Of a DNA stretch of 64,000 bases, positions 18,111-26,975 are shown piece by piece; the first letter of the stretch is position 1; the number at the start of each line of letters is the position of its first letter. The position numbers and the translations under genes are program-made. The stretch spans positions 558,001-622,000 of the forward strand of contig NZ_CP020738.1 in NCBI RefSeq assembly GCF_002097715.1. Reading direction: 5' to 3'. The DNA is from Burkholderia ubonensis subsp. mesacidophila (GTDB lineage: Bacteria; Pseudomonadota; Gammaproteobacteria; Burkholderiales; Burkholderiaceae). The notes under the pieces are model-generated. The model saw nothing but the letters and a program-made list of their open reading frames with translations. It was not told the origin of the DNA and made no database searches.

Positions 18111-19310
18111 ATGTACGCGTTCACACCCCCGTTCCAGCACCCCGCCGGCTCGCCGATCCGCGAGCTGTTCAAGTATCTCGGCGAGCCCGGGATGATTTCC
18201 TTCGCGGGCGGCTACCCGGCCAGCGACCTGTTCGACGTCGACGGCCTGAACGCGGCCGCCGCGCGCGCCTATGCGCAGCCGACCCGCTGCCTGCAATACG
18301 GCCCGACCGACGGCCTCGCCGAACTGAAGCAGCAACTGATCGCGTTGATGGCGCGCCGTAGCGTGACCTGCACGCCCGCCGAACTGCTCGTCACGACCGG
18401 TTCGCAGCAGGGCCTCGACCTGCTGCTGCGCGTGATGGTCGCGCCGGGCGACGTCGTGCTGACCGAGCAGCCGGCCTACCCGGCGACGCTGCAGGCGCTG
18501 CGCCTGCAGCAGGCGCGCATCGTCACGATCCCGGTCGACGGCGACGGCCTCGACGTCGATCGCCTCGACGCGCTGCTGGCATCGGGCACGATCGCGCAGC
18601 CGAAGCTGCTGTACACGGTGCCGACGTTCGCGAACCCGACCGGCGCGACGCTGTCGCGCGAGCGCCGCCTGACGCTGCTGCGCCTCGCGGTGCGGTACCG
18701 CTTCCTGATCGTCGAGGACGACCCCTACGCCGACCTGCGCTTCGCGGGCGAAGCGCTGCCGTCGATGCTGGCGCTCGCCGGCGAAGTGGACGGCGCGCGC
18801 GACTGGATCGTGCATTTCGCGAGCCTGTCGAAGATCGTCGCGCCGGGCCTGCGGGTCGGCTGGACGATCGCGCCCGCCGAGATCGCGCGGCGCTGCGTGA
18901 TCGCGAAACAGACGGTCGATCTGTGCAGCGCGCCGTGGACGCAGGCGACCGCCGCCGAGTATCTCGCCGACGGCGCGCTCGAACGTCACCTGCCGCGCAT
19001 CGCCGATGCCTACAAGCGCAAATGCGCGGCGATGTGCGATGCACTGCGCGACGGGCTCGGCGATGCGATCGAATTCCATCGTCCGGAAGGCGGGATGTTC
19101 GTGTGGGCGCGGATCGGCGCGGTGCCGTCGGCGCAGCTGCTGCAGCACGCGATCGCGAACAAGATCGTTTTCGTACCCGGCAACGCGTTCTTCGCGGACA
19201 ACGTCGACGACGCATCGCTGCGCCTGTCGTACGCCGCGCCGGACGTCGACGCGATCCGGGAAGGCGTCGCGCGGCTCGCGCGCGCGTATGGCGCGGCGCT
19301 GGCCGCTTGA
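18111..19310 (+). CDS. PLP-dependent aminotransferase (class I/II, MocR/LysN-like)
   Basis: A 399-residue fold-type I aminotransferase without an attached regulator domain. Typical features: YGPTDGLAELKQQLIALM, TTGSQQGLDLLLRVM, YTVPTFANPTGATLS (the cofactor-contact Asn-Pro-x-Gly), and the Schiff-base lysine in ASLSKIVAPGLRVGW (about Lys241). Closest in kind to 2-aminoadipate/aromatic aminotransferases and to the aminotransferase half of MocR proteins. It is followed after 18 bp by a 62-codon gene and then by a PNP-oxidase-like gene, which would relate to its PLP cofactor. A role with 2-aminoadipate would fit the DUF1338 operon 15 kb away but is only a guess. Confidence 0.88.
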   Translation: MYAFTPPFQHPAGSPIRELFKYLGEPGMISFAGGYPASDLFDVDGLNAAAARAYAQPTRCLQYGPTDGLAELKQQLIALMARRSVTCTPAELLVTTGSQQGLDLLLRVMVAPGDVVLTEQPAYPATLQALRLQQARIVTIPVDGDGLDVDRLDALLASGTIAQPKLLYTVPTFANPTGATLSRERRLTLLRLAVRYRFLIVEDDPYADLRFAGEALPSMLALAGEVDGARDWIVHFASLSKIVAPGLRVGWTIAPAEIARRCVIAKQTVDLCSAPWTQATAAEYLADGALERHLPRIADAYKRKCAAMCDALRDGLGDAIEFHRPEGGMFVWARIGAVPSAQLLQHAIANKIVFVPGNAFFADNVDDASLRLSYAAPDVDAIREGVARLARAYGAALAA

Positions 19311-19328
19311 AGATAAGGAGACCAATCG

Positions 19329-19517
19329 ATGAACACGACCGTCAACGCAACCGCATGGATGGATGAAGCACCGGGCATGGCCGACATCCGGCCGGTCGCG
19401 CACCTGTCGTCGCAGATCAGCGCCGGCCCCGAATACGTCGCCGAAGTGCTCGGGCGATTCGGCGTCGAACACGCGGAGGCGTCCGACATGGCGCCGGTCG
19501 TGCTCGGCTACAACTGA
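19329..19517 (+). CDS. Small hypothetical protein between aminotransferase and PNPOx-like genes
   Basis: A 62-residue acidic protein (ends in ASDMAPVVLGYN). The start ATG has a strong AAGGAG at the right distance, and it sits within what looks like a three-gene operon, 18 bp after the aminotransferase stop. No signal peptide, membrane segment or known domain is recognised. Coding is supported by the ribosome-binding site and by spacing; function is unknown. Confidence 0.55.
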   Translation: MNTTVNATAWMDEAPGMADIRPVAHLSSQISAGPEYVAEVLGRFGVEHAEASDMAPVVLGYN

Positions 19518-19573
19518 GCGCCCGGTCGCAGCCGGAACGGTTAAGCTTGCGCGATCGACACTGCGTACCGACC

Positions 19574-20173
19574 ATGCCCGACTCCACCACCGATTCGCTT
19601 CAATCTACCTACGACCGCCTCTGGACCTGCCTCGAGTCGGGCGTCGGCGCGAAGCGCTCGCCGTTCACGATGCTGCAGGCCGCGACGCTCGGCCTCGACG
19701 GCGCGCCGAAAGTGCGCACGCTCGTGCTGCGCCAGGTGCGCCGCGCGGGCCACGTGCTGTCGTTCCACACCGATGTGCGCTCGGAGAAGGTTGCAGAGCT
19801 GCGTCGCGATCCGCGCATCGCGCTGGTCGGCGTCGATCTCGACGGGCTCGTGCAGATCCGCGTCGAAGGCATCGCATCGATCTGCGCGGATGAAGCGGAG
19901 CGGCGCGCGGTCTGGCAATCGAGCCGTCCGCATACGCTGCTGCTGTACCGCGCGCCGCTGCCGCCCGGTACGCCGGTCGAGTCGCCCGCCGTTGCGCATC
20001 CGCCGGCCGACGCGGACCCGGTGACGGCAGACGACGGCTACGCGAATTTCTGCGTGATCCACGTGACGGCGGCGCGCGTCGATTTCCTCGATCTCGCCGC
20101 TTCAGGCGGACATCGCCGCGCGGTATTCGACCTGCATGCGGGCGGCTATGACGGCCGCTGGGTCGCGCCCTGA
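19574..20173 (+). CDS. Pyridoxamine 5'-phosphate oxidase family protein
   Basis: A 199-residue flavin-binding split-barrel protein. The N-terminal MLQAATLGLDGAPKVRTLVLRQVRR region matches the PNPOx substrate/FMN strand pair, followed by LSFHTDVRSEKVAELRRDPRIAL, where R-S-x-K contacts FMN phosphate in the family. It ends with GGYDGRWVAP. The start chosen is the ATG at 19574; an ATG nine codons upstream lacks support. It belongs to the Alr4036-like/PNPOx-like branch rather than classical PdxH (shorter conserved C-terminus), so cofactor recycling for the neighbouring PLP enzyme is possible but unproven. Confidence 0.82.
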   Translation: MPDSTTDSLQSTYDRLWTCLESGVGAKRSPFTMLQAATLGLDGAPKVRTLVLRQVRRAGHVLSFHTDVRSEKVAELRRDPRIALVGVDLDGLVQIRVEGIASICADEAERRAVWQSSRPHTLLLYRAPLPPGTPVESPAVAHPPADADPVTADDGYANFCVIHVTAARVDFLDLAASGGHRRAVFDLHAGGYDGRWVAP

Positions 20174-20205
20174 CACAAGCGAGCGAGCGCGCTCACCATC
20201 CGGGC

Positions 20206-21102
20206 TCAAGTCCGCCCGTCCTGCGCCGCCTGCGCGATCAGCCAGTCGCGCATCACCGCGAGATCGCCGTCGTCGCGACGCTCGCCCGGATACACGAGAT
20301 AGAACCCGACCGACAGCGGAAACGCGAATTCGAACGGCTTGCACAGCCGGCCGGCGGCGATGTCGCGCTCGACGAGCGGATCGGTCGCGAGCGCGATGCC
20401 CTGGCCGGCGACCGCCGCGTCGATCGCGAGCAACGTCTGGTTGAAGCGCAGCCCCTTGTGCGGATCGACGTCGACGGGTTCCGGCAGCGCGGCGAGAAAC
20501 TCCGGCCACAGATCGTGCGCGTCGTGCAGCAGCACGTGGCCCGCGAGTGCGCGCGGCGGCGCGGGCGTGGCCAGCAGCGACGGGCTGCACACCGCGTAGA
20601 TGTCGAGCGGGAACAGCAGGTGCGCGGCGAGGCTCTTGCCGAACGGCGGCTTGCCGTAGCGAATCGCAAGGTCGACGCCGTCGTGGCGGAACGTCGCGAG
20701 CTGCGGGTCGGCGATCACGCGCACGTCGAGGTCGGGGTGCGCATCGGTGAAATGCGCGAGCCGCGGGATCAGCCATTTCGACGCGAACGACGGCGTCGTG
20801 CTGACCGTCAGCGTCCCGCGGCGCTTGACGAGCTTGTCGGTCGCGTCGGCGATCGCGTTCAGCGCGCGCTGCACGTCGGAGAAATACGCGGCGCCGTCGT
20901 GCGTCAGCGCGAGGCCGCGCGGCAGCCGCTCGAACAGCCGCAGGCCGAGCACGTCCTCCAGATGCCGCACCTGCTGCGCGACCGCGCCCTGCGTGACGCC
21001 GATCTCGTCCGCCGCGGCGCGGAAGTTCAGGTGGCGCGCGGACACTTCGAACGCGCGCAGCGCGTTCAGCGGCGGCAAGCGGGACAGGCGGCGGGGAGGC
21101 AT
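20206..21102 (-). CDS. LysR-family transcriptional regulator (GcvA-like)
   Basis: A 298-residue LysR regulator. The HTH is clear: LNALRAFEVSARHLNFRAAA then GVTQGAVAQQVRHLE. The effector half has STTPSFASKWLIPRLAHFT and FYLVYPGERRDDGDLAVMRDWLIAQ, typical of the GcvA/AmpR branch. It diverges from the atypical SDR gene at 21237 with about 130 bp between starts, making that gene its likely target. Its 3' end faces the PNPOx-like gene with about 30 bp between. Confidence 0.9.
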   Translation of the reverse strand: MPPRRLSRLPPLNALRAFEVSARHLNFRAAADEIGVTQGAVAQQVRHLEDVLGLRLFERLPRGLALTHDGAAYFSDVQRALNAIADATDKLVKRRGTLTVSTTPSFASKWLIPRLAHFTDAHPDLDVRVIADPQLATFRHDGVDLAIRYGKPPFGKSLAAHLLFPLDIYAVCSPSLLATPAPPRALAGHVLLHDAHDLWPEFLAALPEPVDVDPHKGLRFNQTLLAIDAAVAGQGIALATDPLVERDIAAGRLCKPFEFAFPLSVGFYLVYPGERRDDGDLAVMRDWLIAQAAQDGRT

Positions 21103-21236
21103 CGTCAGGCTGTAGAAAATCTATCGTCAAAGGGCAGAAATACTGGTTCGACAGTGGCGGTCGATGCGCCTACATTACCACCATGGCGCGCCGGTTGGCG
21201 GCTGCGCGGCGGCTTGATTGGAACGAGGGGCATATC

Positions 21237-21941
21237 GTGACTGTAGAAAAAGTGGCACTGATCACGGCGGCGGGCAAGGGCATGGGCGCGGCGATCGCGC
21301 GCGAACTGGCGGCGACGGGCTACCGCGTCGCGCTGATGTCGCCGTCCGGCAGCGCGGTCGCGCTGGGTGACGAGCTGGGCGGCTTCGGCCTCCAGGGCTC
21401 CGTGACCGACGACGCCGACATCGAACGGCTCGTGCGCGAGACGATCGCGCGGTATGGCCGCATCGACGCGGTCGTGAACAACACCGGGCATCCGCCGAAG
21501 GGCGACCTGCTGTCGATTACCGACGACAACTGGCATGCGGGGCTGGACCTGATCCTGCTGAACGTCGTGCGCGTGATGCGGCGCGTGACGCCGATCTTCC
21601 AGGCGCAGGGCGGCGGCGCGGTGGTGAACATCTCGAGCTTCGCGGCGGATGCGCCCGAGCAGCCGATGCCGGTGTCGTCCGCGCTGCGCGCAGCGTTGAG
21701 CGCGTGGACGCGTCTCTACGCGGAGCGCTACGCGGCCGAGCACATCCGGATGAACGCGGTGCTGCCGGGCTTCGTCGACAGCTGGCCGGAAACGCCGGAG
21801 GTCGTCGCGCGCATTCCCGCGGGCCGCTTCGGCAAGACCGGGGAGATCGCGAAGACGGTCGCGTTCCTGCTGTCCGATGGCGCGGGCTACATCACCGGGC
21901 AGAACATCCGCGTCGACGGCGCGATCGTGAAGGCGCTCTGA
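21237..21941 (+). CDS. SDR family protein with altered active site
   Basis: A 234-residue Rossmann-fold protein of the short-chain dehydrogenase family: nucleotide-binding loop LITAAGKGMGAAIARELAA, NNTGHPP in place of NNAG, and IRMNAVLPGFVDS in the usual substrate-loop position. The catalytic YxxxK is absent: the aligned segment reads SSALRAAL, giving Ser for Tyr and Arg for Lys. The start chosen is GTG at 21237, which has GAGGGG upstream; an upstream ATG at 21183 would add a non-homologous leader. It is divergent from a LysR regulator. It may bind NAD(P) but not catalyse classical SDR chemistry. Confidence 0.85.
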   Translation: MTVEKVALITAAGKGMGAAIARELAATGYRVALMSPSGSAVALGDELGGFGLQGSVTDDADIERLVRETIARYGRIDAVVNNTGHPPKGDLLSITDDNWHAGLDLILLNVVRVMRRVTPIFQAQGGGAVVNISSFAADAPEQPMPVSSALRAALSAWTRLYAERYAAEHIRMNAVLPGFVDSWPETPEVVARIPAGRFGKTGEIAKTVAFLLSDGAGYITGQNIRVDGAIVKAL

Positions 21942-22028
21942 GCGCCAATCCGGCGGCGGCCGCGCCGGGCCGCCTGCCGTCGACATGCGTTATGCACCGG
22001 AGGCCGTCGGCGCAACCCCCGATCGTCA

Positions 22029-22634
22029 TTATCGACAGCTCATCGAACCAGCACCGACCGGGGCTTCCGGATCGCCGCAGTACAGCAAGTGATAGTGCTG
22101 CGGATCGCTGTAGAGCGCATGGAAGCCCGTTTCGACAAACACCGATACCAGGTTCCCGATCACCAGGGCCGCGAACAGCCAGACCGCGAGCTTGACGAAC
22201 GGCGACCGGCCCGCTTCGCCGGACCGCGGCGCACCGATGCGGATCGTCTGCAGGCGCGTCTGGAAGGCCAGCATCAGCACGCAATAGAGGATGCTTGCGG
22301 TCAGTGCGACATAGGATGCGGTGTACATGTGCATGCCCAGAATCGCACCGCCATAGGGCGGCGTGCCGGGCAGCACGTGCAGGAACATCTGCATCAGACC
22401 GATCAGGCTGCCGACCAACGCGCCGACTGCGCTCAGCGCGTAATTGGCAGGTGAAGGATTGCTGCTCCATACGTTCAACAGCAGTCCCGCGCCGAGCAGC
22501 ATGAAGGCGACCCGCTGGAGATTGCAGAGCGAACACGGCAGTTCGCCGTGCGCAAACTGAAAATAGAACGCGACGAGCAGCACCGCATTGACGCCGTATA
22601 GCGCCAACAAATCGATCAGGCGATTGGCTTTCAT
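22029..22634 (-). CDS. DsbB-family disulfide bond formation protein
   Basis: A 201-residue inner-membrane protein with four or more hydrophobic helices. The first periplasmic loop carries GELPCSLCNLQRVAFMLLGA, the CxxC and adjacent Arg that bind quinone in DsbB. A second Cys region near the C-terminus (HYHLLYCGDPEAP, GAGSMSC) could provide the second pair. The start is the ATG at 22634 with GAGGT upstream. It is the last gene of an operon with a 58-residue membrane protein and a SLAC1/TDT channel. It reoxidises a periplasmic thiol oxidase; no DsbA gene lies nearby, so the partner is elsewhere. Confidence 0.85.
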   Translation of the reverse strand: MKANRLIDLLALYGVNAVLLVAFYFQFAHGELPCSLCNLQRVAFMLLGAGLLLNVWSSNPSPANYALSAVGALVGSLIGLMQMFLHVLPGTPPYGGAILGMHMYTASYVALTASILYCVLMLAFQTRLQTIRIGAPRSGEAGRSPFVKLAVWLFAALVIGNLVSVFVETGFHALYSDPQHYHLLYCGDPEAPVGAGSMSCR

Positions 22635-22645
22635 TTTTTGACCTC

Positions 22646-22822
22646 TTACCAGGACCCGTAGGTGGCGAACTGCGGAATGTGATGCGCCCCATGGTGAATG
22701 GCCCATGCCGCAACGAGCAACGTGGTCAGCCACCAGGTCGCACTGGCTGCTCTGTCGCGTCCCAGCAAGGACAGCACGAGCGCCACGGTGGCGGACAGAA
22801 ATGGAATAAACCCGATGAACAT
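22646..22822 (-). CDS. Small two-helix membrane protein (DUF5993-like)
   Basis: A 58-residue membrane protein: MFIGFIPFLSATVALVLSLL forms the first helix, a short GRDRAASATWW turn follows, then LTTLLVAAWAIHHGAHHI forms the second, with a His-rich end and the tail PQFATYGSW. It is probably a relative of the DUF5993 small proteins often found next to DsbB. It begins 12 bp after the SLAC1-like gene and ends 11 bp before dsbB, so the three form one transcription unit. Role unknown; it may support or anchor DsbB. Confidence 0.75.
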   Translation of the reverse strand: MFIGFIPFLSATVALVLSLLGRDRAASATWWLTTLLVAAWAIHHGAHHIPQFATYGSW

Positions 22823-22834
22823 GATCTACCTCGA

Positions 22835-23959
22835 TTATTTGGAAATCGGCGCCAGGCAAGGCGCATGGAACAGGCCGCCGCGCAGCATCCCCCGGCACGT
22901 CCGCACCATCACCATGGCCCACAATCCGCCGAGCAACAGGGCGAGAGACGTGCCGAACACGGCGAATCCACCAAAACCCGTTGCGTGGTACAGGCTTAGC
23001 GACGCGGCGGTATAAACACCCAGCGGAAACGTGAAACCCCACCAGCCGAGATTGAAGGGCAGCCCTTCGCGGCAATAGCGCATCGTGAAGAGCACGGCGC
23101 AGGCCAGCCACCAGAGACCGGCGCCCCAGAGCAGGAGCGCGCCGGCAAGGCCGAGATCCCGCGCCAGCACCGCCACGCTGGCCAACGGCGTACCGGCGAA
23201 CGCAACCGGCGCGGCCTGGCCGAGCGTCAGCAGACCGAGCGCTCCGGTGCCGATCGGGCCGAGCGTCAACCAGCTCGACGGACCGAGGTCGCGGTGCGGC
23301 AATTTGTGGATGACGAGCCGGAAGAACACGATCGTCAGGATTGCGAACGCAAGCGGTACCGAGATCGCCCACAGCACGTACCCCGCGCCGATCAGCAGAC
23401 GGGCCTGCGTGCCGACGAAATGCGGCGCGAGGGTGGCCGCGCTCGACGCCGCCACTTCCGGGGCGACGATCGGCAGCAGCAGGACCGCGGTCACGCGCTC
23501 GAACGCATGCCCCTGCTCGGTGAACATCATGAACGGCACGCCGATCGCAACGACGACCGACAGCAGCGCATCGACGCACCACAATGCGTACGCAAGCGCA
23601 TGGGCCTCGGCATGCCCGCCGGTGAACAGGACGATGCCGTTGATGATCGGCACGAGCCCCATCGGCACCGCACCGAGAAACATCGACTGGACCGGATGGC
23701 GCAGCAGCGGCCGGATCGTTTCGGGGAACCGGATCGCCCGCGCCGTCAGCATCGCCGCAAAGGCGAGATACAGCACGATATCGACCGCCCACAGCGCCGA
23801 CGCCAGCGCGCGCTGTCCGCCGAAGTGCAACGGCAGTCCGGCGAGCACCAGCGACACGATGCCGTTTCCCATCGTCACCGCAAACCAGTTCGGCGTGAAT
23901 TGCCTGACGCGTTCGGACAGGCCGCGCGGCGCGCGCACTGTCAAGTTGATCTTGGTCAT
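22835..23959 (-). CDS. SLAC1/TDT-family anion channel or exporter
   Basis: A 374-residue integral membrane protein with about ten hydrophobic helices, of the tellurite-resistance/dicarboxylate transporter (TDT, SLAC1-like) family. FTPNWFAVTMGNGIVSLVLA at the N-terminus and LPFNLGWWGFTFPLGVYTAA near the C-terminus are the family signatures. The start chosen is the ATG at 23959 (MTKINLTV), with GGGAGA upstream. Family members export sulfite (Ssu1), tellurite-related anions or dicarboxylates. Cotranscription with DsbB and divergence from a LysR gene would fit a sulfite or thiol-stress role, but this is inference. Confidence 0.85.
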   Translation of the reverse strand: MTKINLTVRAPRGLSERVRQFTPNWFAVTMGNGIVSLVLAGLPLHFGGQRALASALWAVDIVLYLAFAAMLTARAIRFPETIRPLLRHPVQSMFLGAVPMGLVPIINGIVLFTGGHAEAHALAYALWCVDALLSVVVAIGVPFMMFTEQGHAFERVTAVLLLPIVAPEVAASSAATLAPHFVGTQARLLIGAGYVLWAISVPLAFAILTIVFFRLVIHKLPHRDLGPSSWLTLGPIGTGALGLLTLGQAAPVAFAGTPLASVAVLARDLGLAGALLLWGAGLWWLACAVLFTMRYCREGLPFNLGWWGFTFPLGVYTAASLSLYHATGFGGFAVFGTSLALLLGGLWAMVMVRTCRGMLRGGLFHAPCLAPISK

Positions 23960-24065
23960 TCGATTCTCCCGTGTCGAGGAACTGTCTGACTGGATTCTAG
24001 GGAGCGGCTTTGTATAATAAAAATACATCGTTGAGATGCGTCATATATCACTTTCATATACGTCG

Positions 24066-24959
24066 ATGAACTTCACCCACTTGGCCGCGTTCTACGCGGT
24101 CGTCGAAACCGGCAGCGTCACGGCGGCATCGGAGAGACTGCACGTCAGCCAGCCCGCGCTCACCCGCGAGATTCGCGAGCTCGAGGAACGGTTGGGCGCG
24201 ACGCTGTTCGACCGCATGCCGCGCGGCATGCGGCCCACGGAAGCGGGCCGGCTCCTCGCGGAATATGCCGCGCAAATTTTTGCGTTGGCCGATGTGGCCG
24301 AAGCGGCAGTCGGCGAGTTCGCCGGCCTCACGAGAGGCCAGCTCCGCATTGGTTCGAGCCGGACGATCGGCGTGTATCTGCTGCCGGCCGTGTTGAACGA
24401 ATTCCGCACGCGCTATCCGGGCATCACGGTCGATCTCAGGATTTCGAACAGCGAAAACATCGAAAGCGCCGTCCTCGCAAACGAGCGCCAGATCGGCATG
24501 ATCGAAGGGCCTTACGACCACACGGCATTCGATGCGGCCGTCATCGGCCGAGACGCACTGATCGCGGTCACCGCACCGACGCATCCGCTGGCCCGCAAAC
24601 GTCAATTGACCGCCGATGCAATCGGACAAGCCGAGCTGGTCATGCGTGAACCCGGTTCAGGAACGCGAACGGTCGTCGAGCAAGCCTATGCGCAGCGCGG
24701 CTTGACGTTGGCGCCGAAGCTGTCGGTCGGCAGCGCCGAGGCGATCAAGCAGCTGGTGCGGCTCGGCAATGCGATCGCCTGGGTCTCGCGCAGCACCGTG
24801 ACCGAAGAACTCTCGTCCGGCGCGCTTGTGCAACTGCCCGTCAAGGACCTGAAGATCGAGCGCAATCTCTGCATGATCTGGCGGAAGGGGGGGAGTTTGA
24901 GCCCGAGCGCGCGCGCGTTTCGCGAGCTCGCCACTGACTTGTTCAAGCGCACGCGGTGA
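24066..24959 (+). CDS. LysR-family transcriptional regulator (CysB/CbbR-like branch)
   Basis: A 297-residue LysR protein. HTH: FTHLAAFYAVVETGSVTAAS then LHVSQPALTREIRELEERLG. The effector domain has GQLRIGSSRTIGVYLLPAVL and FRTRYPGITVDLRISNSENI. The start chosen is the ATG at 24066, which aligns with other LysR N-termini; ten codons upstream are extra. It diverges from the SLAC1/small membrane protein/DsbB operon (starts about 106 bp apart, an AT-rich interval), so it probably controls that operon. Confidence 0.9.
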   Translation: MNFTHLAAFYAVVETGSVTAASERLHVSQPALTREIRELEERLGATLFDRMPRGMRPTEAGRLLAEYAAQIFALADVAEAAVGEFAGLTRGQLRIGSSRTIGVYLLPAVLNEFRTRYPGITVDLRISNSENIESAVLANERQIGMIEGPYDHTAFDAAVIGRDALIAVTAPTHPLARKRQLTADAIGQAELVMREPGSGTRTVVEQAYAQRGLTLAPKLSVGSAEAIKQLVRLGNAIAWVSRSTVTEELSSGALVQLPVKDLKIERNLCMIWRKGGSLSPSARAFRELATDLFKRTR

Positions 24960-25044
24960 CGGCAGGCGGCAGCGCCCGAGCCAGGTCGCGGCGCACGCTG
25001 CGTGCCGACTCGGATATCCCGGCGCGGCTCGCCCGCGCTTCCCG

Positions 25045-25296
25045 TCAGCGACGGGCCTGAACCGCATCACGTTGCTGCGCGGTGGCCTGCGCCGCGACCC
25101 TCGCTTCGGCCGCCTGGATGTCGTCGGGATAGTGCGGATCGTCGCCTGCCGCGGGCTGGTAGCCCGCCTGCTCGACGCGCACCAGGTCAGCCATGACCTC
25201 GGCACGGGTCAACGGCGCCGAGGTCGTTTGCGCGAAGCTTGCGGTGGCGACGGCAAGCGCGGCAGCAGCCAGCGAGAAACAAATGAGCGATTTCAT
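25045..25296 (-). CDS. DUF4148 secreted small protein
   Basis: An 83-residue exported protein. Signal peptide KSLICFSLAAAALAVATASF ends at AFAQ, and the mature part carries the DUF4148 core: LTRAEVMADLVRVEQAGYQP, then DDPHYPDDIQAAEARVAAQ. DUF4148 proteins are abundant small periplasmic proteins in Burkholderia with no known function. It is convergent with the LysR gene, with only 85 bp between them. A second DUF4148 gene is at 33119. Confidence 0.88.
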   Translation of the reverse strand: MKSLICFSLAAAALAVATASFAQTTSAPLTRAEVMADLVRVEQAGYQPAAGDDPHYPDDIQAAEARVAAQATAQQRDAVQARR

Positions 25297-25697
25297 GTCG
25301 TTATCCTGAAAGAATAGAAAAGTGGGCGAGCGTGGATTCAGCGTCGCCAGCCCGGCGGTGGGCTCAACTGCCAAAAAAAATGCCGGCGGAAAGTCGAGCA
25401 TTGATATCGGTGTCCTTATGAAAATATCAGCGAGTCGATGTCGATATCCTAGGGGGAGACGACTTAGGCGATAAATATATAGTTGGCATCGGTTGCATAC
25501 GTTTCTGATATGCCAACATCGACGCGGCTGCGCTGTGTCGAAAGGCAACGCCCCAAACCTGACGGTGGTTGCGCCGGGCTGCCTGCTACAAAGCCGTACA
25601 AATCAGACAAATCCCGGATACATCAGACCTTTCCAATTGCCTGCGCCGCCGTCTCGATTGCGCGGCATGTCCAATTTCGGAAAGGAGGATGCAATCC
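25297..25697. other. AT-rich region between divergent genes
   Basis: About 400 bp without a gene. The centre (25420-25500) is AT-rich (CGATAAATATATAGTTGGCA near 25470) and probably contains promoters for the DUF4148 gene on one side and the epoxide hydrolase on the other. Frames running into the epoxide hydrolase from upstream do not resemble the family. Confidence 0.4.
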
Positions 25698-26975
25698 ATG
25701 TCTTCAACACGGTTTTCGCCGATGCGGCGCCACCTGCTGGCCAGTTCCGTGGCCGCGGGCGTGTCCGCGATGCTTCCCACTGCACTTCACGCCGCGACGA
25801 GCGGCGGCGGCATTCGCCCGTTCACCGCGCACATTCCCGACGAAGCGCTCGCCGACCTGCGCCGCCGCATTGCCGCGACGCGCTGGCCGGGCCGCGAGAC
25901 GGTGGCCGACGAATCGCAGGGCGTGCGGCTCGCGCGCATGCAGCAGCTCGTCCGGTACTGGGGCGCCGGCTACGACTGGCGCAAGGGTGAAGCGCGCCTG
26001 AACGGTTTTCCGATGTTCATCACGGAAATCGACGGCCTCGACATCCACTTCATCCACGTCCGGTCGCGGCACGAGAACGCGATGCCGCTGATCATGACGC
26101 ATGGCTGGCCCGGCTCGATCTTCGAGCTGCTGAAGGCGATCGGCCCGCTGACCGATCCGACCGCGCACTGCGCGAGCGCCGACGATGCGTTTCACGTCGT
26201 CGTGCCGTCGCTGCCGGGCTTCGGCTTCTCGGGCCGGCCGACGAAGACGGGGTGGGGTTCGGACCACATCGCGCGCGCGTGGGGCGAACTGATGGCGCGC
26301 CTCGGCTACACGCGCTTCGTGTCGCAGGGCGGCGATTGCGGGTCGGTGATTTCGCACCGGATGGCGATGCAGCGCGTGAAGGGGCTCGCCGGGATTCACG
26401 TGAACATGCCGGCCACGGTGCCGCCCGACATCGCGACGCTGCTCGCGACCGACGCCCCCGCGCCGGCCGGGCTGTCGCTGAAGGAACAGGCCGCCTACGA
26501 GAAGCTCGCGACGTTCTACCGCGACAACTGCGGCTACTCGGCAATGATGGTGACGCGCCCGCAGACGGTCGGGTATGCGCTGGCTGATTCGCCCTCGGGG
26601 CAGGCGGCATGGATGGTCGACAAGATCTCGCAATGGACGTACAGCGACGGTGTTCCCGAGCGCTCGATTCCACGCGACGAGATTCTCGACGACATCTCGC
26701 TCTACTGGCTGACGAACACGGCGACGTCCGCGGCGCAGATCTACTGGGAAGATCATTCGAACAACTTCAACGCGGTGGACATCGCGCTGCCGGCGGCCAT
26801 CACGGTGTTTCCCGGCGAGATCTACCAGGCACCGCGCAGCTGGGCCGAGCGCTGCTATCACAACCTGATTTATTTCAATGAAGTCGGCAAGGGCGGGCAT
26901 TTCGCGGCATGGGAGGAGCCCGAGCTGTTTGCGCAGGAAGTGCGCGCGGGGTTTCGGCCGCTGCGCCGCGCGTAG
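25698..26975 (+). CDS. Exported epoxide hydrolase family protein
   Basis: A 425-residue alpha/beta hydrolase with an epoxide-hydrolase N-terminal (EHN) domain. The signal region MRRHLLASSVAAGVSAMLPT with an RR pair suggests Tat or Sec export. The EHN domain IRPFTAHIPDEALADLRRRI is followed by HGWPGSIFELLKAI (oxyanion HGWP) and QGGDCGSVISHRMA, in which Asp213 is the nucleophile. The catalytic His is in GKGGHFAAWEEPELF. The start ATG at 25698 sits nine bases after AAAGGAGG. It is probably the first gene of a unit with a second Asp-nucleophile hydrolase and a cytochrome P460. Substrate unknown; juvenile-hormone-type epoxide hydrolases share this layout. Confidence 0.87.
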   Translation: MSSTRFSPMRRHLLASSVAAGVSAMLPTALHAATSGGGIRPFTAHIPDEALADLRRRIAATRWPGRETVADESQGVRLARMQQLVRYWGAGYDWRKGEARLNGFPMFITEIDGLDIHFIHVRSRHENAMPLIMTHGWPGSIFELLKAIGPLTDPTAHCASADDAFHVVVPSLPGFGFSGRPTKTGWGSDHIARAWGELMARLGYTRFVSQGGDCGSVISHRMAMQRVKGLAGIHVNMPATVPPDIATLLATDAPAPAGLSLKEQAAYEKLATFYRDNCGYSAMMVTRPQTVGYALADSPSGQAAWMVDKISQWTYSDGVPERSIPRDEILDDISLYWLTNTATSAAQIYWEDHSNNFNAVDIALPAAITVFPGEIYQAPRSWAERCYHNLIYFNEVGKGGHFAAWEEPELFAQEVRAGFRPLRRA

